Part shown: piece after piece, positions 26,568 to 35,144 of the stretch
How positions within the stretch are numbered: the stretch's first letter is position 1
How the letters are laid out: each line of letters opens with the position of its first letter
NCBI GenBank assembly: GCA_016795105.1
Contig: JAEUIH010000022.1
Coordinates: forward strand, 1 to 64,000
Source: Planctomyces sp.
Lineage (GTDB): Bacteria > Planctomycetota > Planctomycetia > Planctomycetales > Planctomycetaceae
DNA: 64,000 bases
Direction: 5' to 3'
Notes under the pieces: model-generated
Told to the model about the DNA's origin: nothing
What the model saw: the letters and a program-made list of their open reading frames with translations, nothing else
Databases searched by the model: none
Translations under genes and position numbers: made by a program

Positions 26568-26597
26568 GTGATTCTCTGTAATTTCGTGATTCTCTGT
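26568..26597. repeat. Two 12-bp direct repeats 18 bp apart
   Basis: GTGATTCTCTGT occurs at 26568-26579 and again at 26586-26597, between the divergent rodA and heme-protein genes and 12 bp before the latter's ATG. The spacing is near two helical turns, so an operator is possible; degenerate repeat DNA is an alternative. Confidence 0.4.
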
Positions 26598-26608
26598 GGA
26601 ACAGTCTC

Positions 26609-29600
26609 ATGAGTGAACTTTGCCGGCGTTCTGCGGCTCCTCGTCTCCGCTCAGTCTTTGCCGTCTCTCTGTCTGCGGCCTCGTTCATAATGTGTGCTCT
26701 TACCGGAACATCCATCCCTGCGTGGGCTCAGGAAGATCCCTTTGCACTCGGAGTTCGCAACACAGAGCCCCTCGAGCCTGATGCACAACAGGCAACGTTT
26801 CAGCTCCCGGAAAGCTTCCGAATCGACCTTGTCGCCGCTGAACCGGACATTGCCAAACCGATGAATATGGCATTCGATCAGCGAGGCCGGTTGTGGGTCA
26901 GCAGCTCTCTGGAGTATCCGTTCGCAGCGGCTCCTGGTACCACACCGCGAGATACGATCACAATTCTCGAAGATACCAACGGAGATGGCAGAGCAGACAT
27001 CGTGAAGAAGTTCGCAGACGAACTGAATATCCCAATCGGTCTTTACCCGTACAAAGATGGCGTGATCTGTTTCAGCATTCCAAACATTGTCTTCCTTCGG
27101 GATACGGATGGCGACGACAAATGTGATGTGCGAGAAGTGCTCTATGGGCCATTTGACACAACGCGGGATACACATGGAATGTGCAATGCGTTCCGTCGCG
27201 GAGAAGACGGGTGGATTTATGCGTGCCACGGATTCAACAATCGCTCTGAAGTCAAAGGACGCGATGGTCATACCGTGGTGATGCACTCCGGAAACACTTT
27301 TCGATTTCGACCTGATGGTTCACGAATTGAACACTACACAATCGGGCAGGTGAATCCATTTGGTATGGCCATCGACCAGTTTGGGGATCCGCTGACGGCG
27401 GATTGCCATACCAAACCCGTGACTCTGCTGCTTCAGGGTGGGAACTACGACAGCTTCGGCAGGCCACACGATGGACTAGGCTATGTTCCAAACGTTATGG
27501 AGCACCTGCATGGTTCAACAGCCATTGGTGGCATTGCACTCGGTGAAGCCACGACTTTCCCTGGCGACTTTCAGCAGTCCAGTTTCGGTGGCAATGTTAT
27601 GACGTCACGTATCAACCGAAACCTGATTATTCGAACGGGTTCGACAGTCAAGGCAATCGAAGCTTCGGATCTGCTCTCCACAACAGACCCCTGGTTTCGC
27701 CCTGTGGACCTGGTCGCTGGCCCTGACGGCTCGCTGTATGTTGCCGACTTTTACAACCGCATCATTGGGCACTATGAAGTTGACTTGCTTCATCCGGGTC
27801 GCGATCGGCATCGAGGGCGCATCTGGAAGATCAGTGCAGTGAAACCCGGGACGAAAGCCGATTCAGCGTCTCCCGTTGCAGGTCTATCTGTCAATCAGGC
27901 CGTCACAGACCTCGGAACCAGCCTGCCGGAGCGAGCTCGCCTCATCGCCGACTTTATAGCCGACAATCACGCTCAGGAATCAGTCCCGCTGCTTCGGAAA
28001 GCAGTCCGCGCAGAGTCACCAACTCTTCGAAGGCGGTCGCTTCGATTGCTGGATCGTCTTGATGTACTCGATGACAAAACCCTGGCACAGGCATGCACAG
28101 ATCCGGATGCCCTGGTTCGAGTCCACGCTTTCAGAGCTCTCAAGAACATTGCAGAGAAATCAACCACAAACCAAAACGAAACTGCCGTTCAGAATAAGCT
28201 TCAGATGATTGTTACGGGGTTTTCCGATACCGACGCGATGGTCCGCCGAACAGCAGTTCAGGCATCGTCACACATGCTGCATGAATCTCTGATCCCTGAA
28301 TTGATTACACTCTATCACATCACTCCGGCGGATGACGTTCATTTGCGTCACGCGATCCGAATGTCTCTGCGGGACCATCTTCGAAATGAAGCTTGGTTTA
28401 GAAGTCTTGCGGCTAGTGTCAAACCCGAAGATGTTGATCTGATTTCAGGCGTCTGTCTTGCATTGAAAAATGCGGCTGCTGGCGAATTTGTAGCCTCACG
28501 ACTGGATGAGATTTCCCGAATTCCGTCTGTGGACGTCGCAACTTATCTCACGTTTGCCTCTTCCTATGTAGACACAGGATCGGTTCCAGATGTCGTGCAG
28601 GCAGTTCGTCGGACATATCGAGACCAGCCGGCAATGCAGCTTCAGCTGATGGAATCAATGCGTGCCGGACTCCTTCAGCGCGGAGCCGCAATTCCTGGCT
28701 CGATTATTGACTGGGCTCAGGAAATGGCGCTGGGGCAGCTTGGCATGAAGACCCCATCGGATACAGAAGCGATTCAGGTCAAGCCGGAGTTCAGCTGGAC
28801 GTATGAGCCATCCGGACCACGTCCAACTCCGGAGAACATCTGGGGGGTAACACGCGATCGCAAATTTGCCGATGGAGAAACGGCACCTCTCTACAGCAGC
28901 TTCGAAAAGGGTGAACAGAGAACAGGAATTCTCCGATCTCAGCCATTTATGCCGGCGGAAATGCTGAGCTTCTTTCTTGCTGGTCACGACGGGTTTCCCG
29001 AAGATCCACTGAAGATGAAAAACATGGTTCGACTTCGAGACGCTGTAACAGGCGAGGTTCTTCGGGAAGCATCTCCACCGCGAAATGATGTTGGACAAAA
29101 GATCACATGGAACACATCAGAATTTCAGGGACGTAATGTTGTTGTGGAACTTGTGGATGACGATAACGGGAGTGCCTACGCATGGATGGCAGTGGGACGA
29201 TTTTCTGATGAACGACTCAATCCCGGTGAAGGAACTTCCCGACGAACGACAGCAGCGGCTCTTGTTGCCGCATATCGATTGACTGAACTTCAGCCAGCAA
29301 TGAAGCAGATTCTGCAGTCACCAAACGTGGATGCAGAAAGTCTGGCAGCATGTGGTGTCGCGATGGCTGCTATGACGCCGGGAGCAAGAATGCAGGCGGT
29401 TGCCGGGACGCTGTTTGTCCAAAAAGCATCTGAAGACGGACGACAGAAGGCGATTGCGGCGCTGTGTGATTCTGACCCGGCGATTGCCATCGAGGCATTG
29501 TCAACCACGGCGGTGTTCGCAACATCCGCGGAACAGCTGAGAATTGCAGAGGTATTGGCTACCGACACGGATGGTATTGAAGTCCTTGCAGGACTTGTGG

Positions 29601-30187
29601 AGCAGGGACGCATGTCTGCAAGGCTCCTGAGAAACCCGAACGTTCAGCAGCGGATTTCCGCGATCGCAGGTGCAGACATGAAGGCCCGGATTGAAGGGCT
29701 CACGACGGGACTTCCCGACGAATCTGCAGCGATTGAGGCCCTGATCGTGTCACGCCGTGAAAGCTGGCAACAACAAAGCGGCGACGCCGCTGTGGGTGCG
29801 GAACTGTTCAAAAAGCATTGTGCGATCTGCCATCAGGTCGCCGGTCAGGGCAAGAAAGTCGGACCAAATCTGGATGGCATTGGAAATCGCGGACTGGATC
29901 GAGTTCTTGAAGATGTTCTTGCGCCAAACCGAAATGTTGATATCAACTTTCGAACTTCCACGATCGTTACAACCGAAGGGCTCGCGATCAACGGACTCGC
30001 GAGAGACCTCGAAGGCGATCGAGTCAGTATCTTTGACAGCCAGGGGAAAGAAACAATTCTGCCCCGCGACGACATCGATGAACGGGTCACGTCCAGCATG
30101 TCACCGATGCCGGCAAATGTCAGCGAGATTCTGAATGAACAGGAATTCAGAAATCTCCTGGCATGGCTGCTGACACTTCGACACTAA
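26609..30187 (+). CDS. PVC-type heme-binding CxxCH protein with membrane-bound dehydrogenase domain
   Basis: A 1192-residue secreted protein. A signal peptide ends near WAQEDP. A beta-propeller of the planctomycete membrane-bound dehydrogenase type follows (FRIDLVAAEPDIAKPMNMAF, ILEDTNGDGRAD, HGMCNAFRRGEDGWIYACHG, LVAGPDGSLYVADFYNR), then HEAT-like helical repeats, and a C-terminal cytochrome c domain with CAICHQVAGQGKKVGPNLDG and the conserved NRNVDINF and SSMSPMP methionine region. It probably oxidises sugars or alcohols and passes electrons to the heme. It is divergent from rodA. Confidence 0.92.
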   Translation: MSELCRRSAAPRLRSVFAVSLSAASFIMCALTGTSIPAWAQEDPFALGVRNTEPLEPDAQQATFQLPESFRIDLVAAEPDIAKPMNMAFDQRGRLWVSSSLEYPFAAAPGTTPRDTITILEDTNGDGRADIVKKFADELNIPIGLYPYKDGVICFSIPNIVFLRDTDGDDKCDVREVLYGPFDTTRDTHGMCNAFRRGEDGWIYACHGFNNRSEVKGRDGHTVVMHSGNTFRFRPDGSRIEHYTIGQVNPFGMAIDQFGDPLTADCHTKPVTLLLQGGNYDSFGRPHDGLGYVPNVMEHLHGSTAIGGIALGEATTFPGDFQQSSFGGNVMTSRINRNLIIRTGSTVKAIEASDLLSTTDPWFRPVDLVAGPDGSLYVADFYNRIIGHYEVDLLHPGRDRHRGRIWKISAVKPGTKADSASPVAGLSVNQAVTDLGTSLPERARLIADFIADNHAQESVPLLRKAVRAESPTLRRRSLRLLDRLDVLDDKTLAQACTDPDALVRVHAFRALKNIAEKSTTNQNETAVQNKLQMIVTGFSDTDAMVRRTAVQASSHMLHESLIPELITLYHITPADDVHLRHAIRMSLRDHLRNEAWFRSLAASVKPEDVDLISGVCLALKNAAAGEFVASRLDEISRIPSVDVATYLTFASSYVDTGSVPDVVQAVRRTYRDQPAMQLQLMESMRAGLLQRGAAIPGSIIDWAQEMALGQLGMKTPSDTEAIQVKPEFSWTYEPSGPRPTPENIWGVTRDRKFADGETAPLYSSFEKGEQRTGILRSQPFMPAEMLSFFLAGHDGFPEDPLKMKNMVRLRDAVTGEVLREASPPRNDVGQKITWNTSEFQGRNVVVELVDDDNGSAYAWMAVGRFSDERLNPGEGTSRRTTAAALVAAYRLTELQPAMKQILQSPNVDAESLAACGVAMAAMTPGARMQAVAGTLFVQKASEDGRQKAIAALCDSDPAIAIEALSTTAVFATSAEQLRIAEVLATDTDGIEVLAGLVEQGRMSARLLRNPNVQQRISAIAGADMKARIEGLTTGLPDESAAIEALIVSRRESWQQQSGDAAVGAELFKKHCAICHQVAGQGKKVGPNLDGIGNRGLDRVLEDVLAPNRNVDINFRTSTIVTTEGLAINGLARDLEGDRVSIFDSQGKETILPRDDIDERVTSSMSPMPANVSEILNEQEFRNLLAWLLTLRH

Positions 30188-30206
30188 TCTGTCTCAGGAA
30201 GTTGCG

Positions 30207-31163
30207 TTATCCATCTGTCAGACGTCGGATGTCGCGGAGGATCTCCGGAATCGCTTCAAAAGGGTCGCGATCCTCTTCGTATTCCAATGCCACGAATCCA
30301 CGGTATTTGGCGTCACGAAGAATTCGTATGATCCGTTCAAGGTCTGCGGCCTGTTTGACGCCGTTGACTGAGACAGAGACTTTGATCTGCGCATTCACTG
30401 AATACGGGGCAATCAACTCCAGATCGCGATAGGGATCATCCGTCTGAAAATTGCCACTGTCAAAATTGACACCAAAGAACGGAGAATTCCGAACCAGTGC
30501 AATAATCTTCAGCATCTGGCCAGGCGTGGCCGTGATTCCGCCGTGGTTTTCCAGTGCGAGATAGACACCTTTCTTCTCTGCGTAGTCAAGACATTCGTTG
30601 ATGCCGGCGGCACATCGAATCACCGCGGCCTCTTCCGTATCACCAGCCGGGACCTGACCGGCAAAGATGCGAATTACAGGAGCTCCGAGAACGGCTGCGT
30701 AGTCGATCCAGGCTCGACATTCATCAAGCTGTTTTTGGCGATCATCTCCCTCCGGGAGACAAAAGTCGTTTCCGATGGCGGTTCCCGAAATTGTCAGGCC
30801 GAGTTTATGCGTGAGACTGCGGATCGACACGAGATACTCTGTGGTGATGACCTTTGGAAAGTAGTATCCCGTCAATTCCACGGCCCCCAGCCGTTGCTCA
30901 GCACAAAACCGAATGAAATCCTCCAGCGTCATTTTTGCAGCAGAGATATCCTCCGGAGTTCCCCGACGCGGAAGCAGTCTGCTGAACGAATAACCAGCAA
31001 GGCTGAGTTTCAGCAGTGATCCACCCATCCTGGCAGGAGGGTCTGCTGCAATCACCGGGGCACCAGACAACGGTATCACGTTCAGCAGTGAACTCCCGAC
31101 TGCAAATGATGCCCCAACAGTCGCCGCAGAAGACATGACGAACTGACGTCGAGTCGAATTCAC
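30207..31163 (-). CDS. Sugar phosphate isomerase/epimerase, Tat-exported
   Basis: A 318-residue AP endonuclease family 2-type TIM barrel. The N-terminus carries a twin-arginine signal (STRRQFVMSSAATVG). Barrel strands with metal ligands are visible: GAVELTGYYFP, VIRIFAG, YLALENHGGITATP (Glu-Asn-His), FFGVNFDSGNF and FVALEYEEDRDPFE. Substrate is unknown; periplasmic members of this family act on sugars or keto-sugars. It converges on the heme protein gene with 19 bp between, without an obvious terminator. Confidence 0.9.
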   Translation of the reverse strand: MNSTRRQFVMSSAATVGASFAVGSSLLNVIPLSGAPVIAADPPARMGGSLLKLSLAGYSFSRLLPRRGTPEDISAAKMTLEDFIRFCAEQRLGAVELTGYYFPKVITTEYLVSIRSLTHKLGLTISGTAIGNDFCLPEGDDRQKQLDECRAWIDYAAVLGAPVIRIFAGQVPAGDTEEAAVIRCAAGINECLDYAEKKGVYLALENHGGITATPGQMLKIIALVRNSPFFGVNFDSGNFQTDDPYRDLELIAPYSVNAQIKVSVSVNGVKQAADLERIIRILRDAKYRGFVALEYEEDRDPFEAIPEILRDIRRLTDG

Positions 31164-31417
31164 AGGAAGCTCCTTCGAAGAATAGCGGTTGAATACTCGC
31201 AGTGCTGCAAAGTCCGTTTGTGGAAACCGGCTGTTTGTGTAAATGAAATGTACTATATCACTCGGAGCCTTCAGAACAGCAGTTCAGGGAGTTGGGGAAC
31301 TGTGAAAGTCACAAAACGTGTTTCGAAACCGTCTGCACTGTTCGGAGAGTTCAGCATCGGATAGAATTCCGTGTTGTGTTGACAAAACAGAATCACGAGA
31401 AAAGAAAGAGTTGTCCT

Positions 31418-31654
31418 GTGAATTCTACTCAGAGACTGAGAGCTGCACTTTTTGTCGCTGTATGTGCACTCGGTTCAGTACCCGCAATGGCTCACCCTGG
31501 TCATGGCGATCCAGTGCATTCGGATGGTGTTATGCACTTTGTCACAAGCCCAACACATTGGGTACCCATTGCGATCGTCCTTGGACTGGCCGCGCTGGTT
31601 GCTGTTCAGCGTTTCAGTCGATCAAAGCCTTCTGGAAAGCTCTCTGACAAATGA
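31418..31654 (+). CDS. Small His-rich membrane protein
   Basis: A 78-residue protein from a GTG preceded by AAAGAAAGAG; the open frame to 31292 lacks protein-like sequence. A signal peptide (LRAALFVAVCALGSVPAMA) is followed by HPGHGDPVHSDGVMH, five histidines in 15 residues, then one transmembrane segment (VPIAIVLGLAALVAV) and a basic end. The His cluster suggests metal binding, as in the N-terminal parts of HupE/UreJ-type proteins, but this is inference. Its TGA overlaps the next ATG by 4 bp, so the two are co-translated. Confidence 0.65.
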   Translation: MNSTQRLRAALFVAVCALGSVPAMAHPGHGDPVHSDGVMHFVTSPTHWVPIAIVLGLAALVAVQRFSRSKPSGKLSDK

Positions 31655-32646
31655 AGCTTGTTGTCTTCTCTGCTCAGCCTCACGACCGGCAGTTCCTTGG
31701 CGCGGCTTTCGATGATCGTGGGCATTCGCTGGTCTACATTGAGGCAGGGTTAACATCGGAGACGGCGGCTGCAGCTCATGATGCAGACGCCATTTGCTGC
31801 TTCGTCAACGATGATCTTGGTGCAGACTCCCTGAAAGCACTGCACGAAAACGGAATCCGCCATATCCTTCTGCGATGTGCTGGTTTCAACAATGTGGACT
31901 TGGCTGTCGCTGGTCAACTGGGACTTACTATTTTGCGAGTCCCGGAGTATTCACCTGCGGCCGTCGCCGAACACACGCTGGCACTCATCCTCTCCCTGAA
32001 TCGTGGAATCCACCGAGCGTGGAGTCGCGTCCGTGAAGGGGACTTCCGGCTTGCCGGACTTCTGGGATTCGATCTCTCCGGCAAGACCGTCGGCATTATT
32101 GGAACCGGGCGAATTGGCCAGCGAGTCTGTCGTATTCTTAAAGGCTTCGGATGCCATGTGATCGCGTGTGATCGGCAACCCGATGAACAACTTAAGACTG
32201 AAGGTATTGAATACGTCGATCTGCCGACACTTCTGGGAGAGTCGCGAATTATCTCGCTTCATTGTCCACTCACACTGGAGACTCGGCATCTCATTAACCG
32301 CCACTCACTGACGCGAACAAGGAAAGGCGTGCTTCTGATCAACACCAGCCGTGGAGCGCTTGTTGATACACAGGCACTCGTGCATGGGCTCAAGTCCGGT
32401 CATGTTGGTGGCGTTGCACTTGATGTCTACGAAGAAGAGACGGGACTGTTTTTTGCCGATCATTCAATGTCGGTGATTAAAGATGACGTGTTTGCTCGAC
32501 TTCTGACGTTTCCGAATGTTCTGATTACCGGACATCAGGGTTTCTTTACGGAAGAAGCACTCACAAATATTGCCGCAACTACGTTGAAGAACATGGAATC
32601 AATCGTGCTGGGTCAACCGGATCCCGCTTGCGTTGTACGAGCGTGA
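31651..32646 (+). CDS. 2-hydroxyacid dehydrogenase (D-lactate dehydrogenase-like)
   Basis: A 331-residue NAD-dependent dehydrogenase. The Rossmann signature is GIIGTGRIGQ, with LLINTSRGALVDTQAL (catalytic Arg region), VALDVYEEE (Glu) and NVLITGHQGFFTEEAL (catalytic His). The spacing and the FFADHS insertion resemble LdhA-type D-lactate dehydrogenases, which reduce pyruvate to D-lactate. It overlaps the small membrane protein by ATGA. The leucine leader region follows, so its transcripts probably end before or within that region. Confidence 0.92.
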   Translation: MKLVVFSAQPHDRQFLGAAFDDRGHSLVYIEAGLTSETAAAAHDADAICCFVNDDLGADSLKALHENGIRHILLRCAGFNNVDLAVAGQLGLTILRVPEYSPAAVAEHTLALILSLNRGIHRAWSRVREGDFRLAGLLGFDLSGKTVGIIGTGRIGQRVCRILKGFGCHVIACDRQPDEQLKTEGIEYVDLPTLLGESRIISLHCPLTLETRHLINRHSLTRTRKGVLLINTSRGALVDTQALVHGLKSGHVGGVALDVYEEETGLFFADHSMSVIKDDVFARLLTFPNVLITGHQGFFTEEALTNIAATTLKNMESIVLGQPDPACVVRA

Positions 32647-32675
32647 CAATTCCTGGAATGTTTTGAATTCCGTGA

Positions 32676-32704
32676 TTGACGACCTGGACATGAATGGCTA
32701 TCGT
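32676..32704 (+). promoter_or_regulatory. Candidate sigma-70 promoter for the leu leader transcript
   Basis: TTGACG (32676-32681), a 17-bp spacer, and TATCGT (32699-32704). Transcription would begin near 32711, about 70 bases before the leader peptide ATG and 30 bp after the upstream gene's stop. Confidence 0.5.
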
Positions 32705-32781
32705 TTCATGCTCGCCCCGCGAAATTGCGGCCGATGAACCGTAGAAAATCAATATTCTGCAAAAAGTGGACTGTGATCCGA

Positions 32782-32829
32782 ATGTCAATTCTGCTGCTAA
32801 TCCTGCTGAGCCTACTGCTTCCGGTGTGA
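32782..32829 (+). CDS. Leucine-rich leader peptide of leuA
   Basis: Fifteen codons encoding MSILLLILLSLLLPV and a TGA stop. Eight are Leu (CTG, CTA, CTT), two Ile and one Val, so eleven of fourteen non-initiator codons are branched-chain amino acids. It ends 149 bp before the leuA ATG. An antiterminator arm begins 7 bases after its stop and a perfect terminator follows. The peptide itself needs no function: its translation senses charged leucyl-tRNA. The ribosome site is weak (GTGGA about 12 bases upstream). Too short to prove by coding statistics; the case rests on codon content plus context. Confidence 0.8.
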   Translation: MSILLLILLSLLLPV

Positions 32830-32871
32830 AGCCCGCCTCAGGTACGTACGCAGCGAAATCGTTGAGAATGG

Positions 32872-32904
32872 AACCCTGAGGTTGCGAAACCTCAGGGTTT
32901 TTTT
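32872..32904 (+). terminator. Intrinsic terminator inside the leuA leader
   Basis: Perfect 12-bp stem (AACCCTGAGGTT with AACCTCAGGGTT), 4-base loop GCGA, followed by seven T including the stem end. It is the strongest terminator seen in the window and lies upstream of, not after, a biosynthetic gene. Confidence 0.93.
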
Positions 32905-32978
32905 GTTGGTTGTTTTGTGCGGTAGTGAGTCAATCGTAGTCAAAAATTGTCATTTGTGTGGACAGGGAGTTTCTTCCG

Positions 32979-34505
32979 ATGAGCGGCGACCAGATCATCA
33001 TTTTCGATACAACACTGCGTGATGGCGAGCAGTCTCCGGGCTGCAGCATGAACACACGCGAAAAACTCGAAGTGGCCCGCGCTCTGGTTGAACTCGGAGT
33101 CGATGTGATCGAAGCCGGATTTCCAATTGCATCGCCAGGCGACTTTGACGCTGTTCGGCAGATTGCAGAAAAGTTCGGTGACCGAACGACGATCTGTGCG
33201 CTTGCAAGAAGCCGTGATGAAGACATCGAAAAAGCAAAGGGCGCACTCGTAAATGCAGCGAAGCGGCGCATTCATGTGTTCCTTGCGACCAGTGCCATTC
33301 ATCGTGAGTTCAAGCTCAAAATGGATAAGGCTCAGATCATCGAACGAGCGATCAGTTCGGTGAAAATGGCGAAAGAGTTTACGGACGACGTTGAATTCTC
33401 GCCGGAAGACGCTGCTCGAACGGAACTCGACTTCCTGTGTGAAGTCGTGGAAAAGACCATCGATGCAGGCGCAACCACAGTCAATATTCCTGACACGGTC
33501 GGCTATGCGACTCCAAATCACTATTTCAAAGTGATCTCCTATCTGAAGCAGAATGTCCCCAATATCAACAATGCAATCATCAGTTCGCATTGCCATGATG
33601 ACCTCGGACTTGCCGTAGCCAATAGCCTTGCCGCCATCGAAGCCGGCGCTCGTCAGGTCGAATGTACAATCAACGGCCTTGGCGAACGTGCCGGAAATGC
33701 AGCGCTGGAAGAAATCGTGATGGCATTGAGAACTCGCGCTGACTATTACAAAGTTCATACAAAGATCAACACACAAAAGCTATACCCGACCAGCCATCTG
33801 GTTTCATCCATCACCGGTATGAAGGTTCAGCGAAACAAAGCCATTGTGGGCCAAAACGCATTTGCTCATGAGGCCGGAATTCATCAACATGGGATTCTGC
33901 AGGAGCGGTCCACCTACGAGATCATGAGACCACAGGATGTCGGCTACGTTGGACAAAATCTGGTCCTCGGCAAACACAGCGGACGTCATGCGTTCCGCGA
34001 CCGAGTGGCTCAGCTTGGCTTTCAGCTGGACGATGCAGCAACTCAGAAGGCGTTTGACGACTTTATTGCACTTGCCGACAAGAAGAAGGAAGTCTATGAC
34101 TCTGATATTGTCGCGCTGATCGAAAATCGGATGGAAGAAAATGGCGACCGATGGAAGCTGATCAGTTTCCACACGTCCGCTGGATCGTCCGCAATTCCAA
34201 CGGCAACAATTCAGCTTCAGTATCTTGAAGAACCAGTACTCTGTGATGCAGCAATTGGAGATGGCCCGATTGACGCCGTGTTCAAGGCGATGGAACGAAT
34301 CGTCGGCCTGACCGCTCGACTGGAACAGTTCGATGTTCGCAGTGTTTCGGAAGGCAAAGATGCTCTGGGAGAAGTGCGTGTGACTATCAACCTCGGCGGA
34401 CGACATTTCCAGGGGAAGGGTGTGAGTACTGACATCATTGAAGCAGCAGCGGCCGCATATCTGAAAGCACTCAACAAGGCAGTTTCCGCAGGAGTAACCG
34501 CATGA
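32979..34505 (+). CDS. leuA: 2-isopropylmalate synthase
   Basis: First committed step of leucine synthesis: acetyl-CoA plus 2-oxoisovalerate gives 2-isopropylmalate. The 508-residue protein has the TIM-barrel signature FDTTLRDGEQSPGCSMN, metal-binding SSHCHDDLGLAVANSL, INGLGERAGNAAL, and the long subdomain with NAFAHEAGIHQHG and LGKHSGRHAF. The C-terminal LeuA regulatory domain (about residue 385 on, FHTSAGSSAIPTATIQL) binds leucine for feedback inhibition. The ATG at 32979 has GGGAG nine bases upstream; a GTG at 32958 in frame is less likely. Control appears double: attenuation in the leader and allosteric inhibition. Overlaps the next gene by ATGA. Confidence 0.97.
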   Translation: MSGDQIIIFDTTLRDGEQSPGCSMNTREKLEVARALVELGVDVIEAGFPIASPGDFDAVRQIAEKFGDRTTICALARSRDEDIEKAKGALVNAAKRRIHVFLATSAIHREFKLKMDKAQIIERAISSVKMAKEFTDDVEFSPEDAARTELDFLCEVVEKTIDAGATTVNIPDTVGYATPNHYFKVISYLKQNVPNINNAIISSHCHDDLGLAVANSLAAIEAGARQVECTINGLGERAGNAALEEIVMALRTRADYYKVHTKINTQKLYPTSHLVSSITGMKVQRNKAIVGQNAFAHEAGIHQHGILQERSTYEIMRPQDVGYVGQNLVLGKHSGRHAFRDRVAQLGFQLDDAATQKAFDDFIALADKKKEVYDSDIVALIENRMEENGDRWKLISFHTSAGSSAIPTATIQLQYLEEPVLCDAAIGDGPIDAVFKAMERIVGLTARLEQFDVRSVSEGKDALGEVRVTINLGGRHFQGKGVSTDIIEAAAAAYLKALNKAVSAGVTA

Positions 34506-35077
34506 AGCGGAGACGCTCGGCGTTGATTGTGGCAACTCTGCTGGTCTTCGGACTGAGCGGCTGGAGATATCTGAATCCCCGGCAGCCTCAGTCCGAGTCT
34601 GATCTTCAGGTTGCGTTCCTGAAACCCGCGCCGCTGTTCGAACTGTTTGACCAGAAGTCGCGTCTGGTCAAGCTCAATGCATTTCTGAATCGACATCCGA
34701 TCCTTGTTGTCTTTTTTGATGGTGATAAGGGCCCCGATAACAGTGAAGTTCTCAGAAAGCTGCGAGACTATTACCCGGCTCTCAAAGAAAACGGAGTGAT
34801 CGTACTCGCAGTTTCTAATGTCCTGCCCCAACAAAACAGGTCCCGCGCAGAACCATTTCCGTTTCCTCTGCTGTCTGATGTTGCTGGCGCAGGATCACCT
34901 TCCGTTGTCGCAGACTGGGGCTGTGCTGAGCCGGCCGATGACCCGGAAATGATCCGCGTAAGAAATGCGATGTTCTTTATCAATCAGGCGGGCTATGTCG
35001 CATGGGAAGATAAATACCCAAAACCCGTCGACAAACCGCTCGAGATGATCACCTCGCTCCTGACGGGTTCGATGTAG
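34502..35077 (+). CDS. Membrane-anchored redoxin-like protein lacking the catalytic cysteine
   Basis: A 191-residue protein with an N-terminal membrane anchor (ALIVATLLVFGLSGW) and a thioredoxin/peroxiredoxin-like fold: KPAPLFELFDQKSRLVKLNA, HPILVVFFDGDKGPDN, VLAVSNVLPQQ, FPLLSDVAG, and AMFFINQAGYVAW. At the position where AhpC/TSA proteins carry the peroxidatic Cys, it reads FFDGDKGPDN. Its only cysteine is in DWGCAEPADD. A redox role in the usual sense is therefore doubtful. Its ATG overlaps the leuA stop (ATGA), so it is co-translated and under the same leucine control. Confidence 0.75.
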   Translation: MKRRRSALIVATLLVFGLSGWRYLNPRQPQSESDLQVAFLKPAPLFELFDQKSRLVKLNAFLNRHPILVVFFDGDKGPDNSEVLRKLRDYYPALKENGVIVLAVSNVLPQQNRSRAEPFPFPLLSDVAGAGSPSVVADWGCAEPADDPEMIRVRNAMFFINQAGYVAWEDKYPKPVDKPLEMITSLLTGSM

Positions 35078-35079
35078 CA

Positions 35080-35142
35080 CTGCTGTAGCACTCGAACCAG
35101 CACTCGAACCAGCGCGGGACGGGCAGGAATGCCCATTCTACT
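35080..35142. repeat. REP-like repeat locus B
   Basis: One full family 1 palindrome (GGGACGGGCAGGAATGCCC then ATTCTAC) at 35116-35141 in inverted orientation, its head facing the stop of the RNase HII-like gene. Two partial linkers with CACTCGAACCAGC lie on the left, directly after the redoxin stop. Confidence 0.75.
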
Positions 35143-35144
35143 TT

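Larger units (their letters stand above)
32782..32904 (+). promoter_or_regulatory. Transcription attenuator controlling leuA
   Basis: Elements in order: the leader peptide; segment 2, CCTCAGG (32836-32842); segment 3, AACCCTGAGGTT (32872-32883); segment 4, AACCTCAGGGTT (32888-32899); then a T-run. Segments 2 and 3 can form a 7-bp helix, extendable by a G-T wobble, excluding the 3-4 terminator. CTGAG within the leucine codons (32806-32810) can pair with part of segment 2. With leucine scarce, a ribosome stalled on the Leu run leaves 2-3 free and leuA is read; with leucine plentiful, a ribosome at the stop covers segment 2 and transcription ends. The mechanism is inferred from geometry and known enterobacterial leaders. 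Confidence 0.8.
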
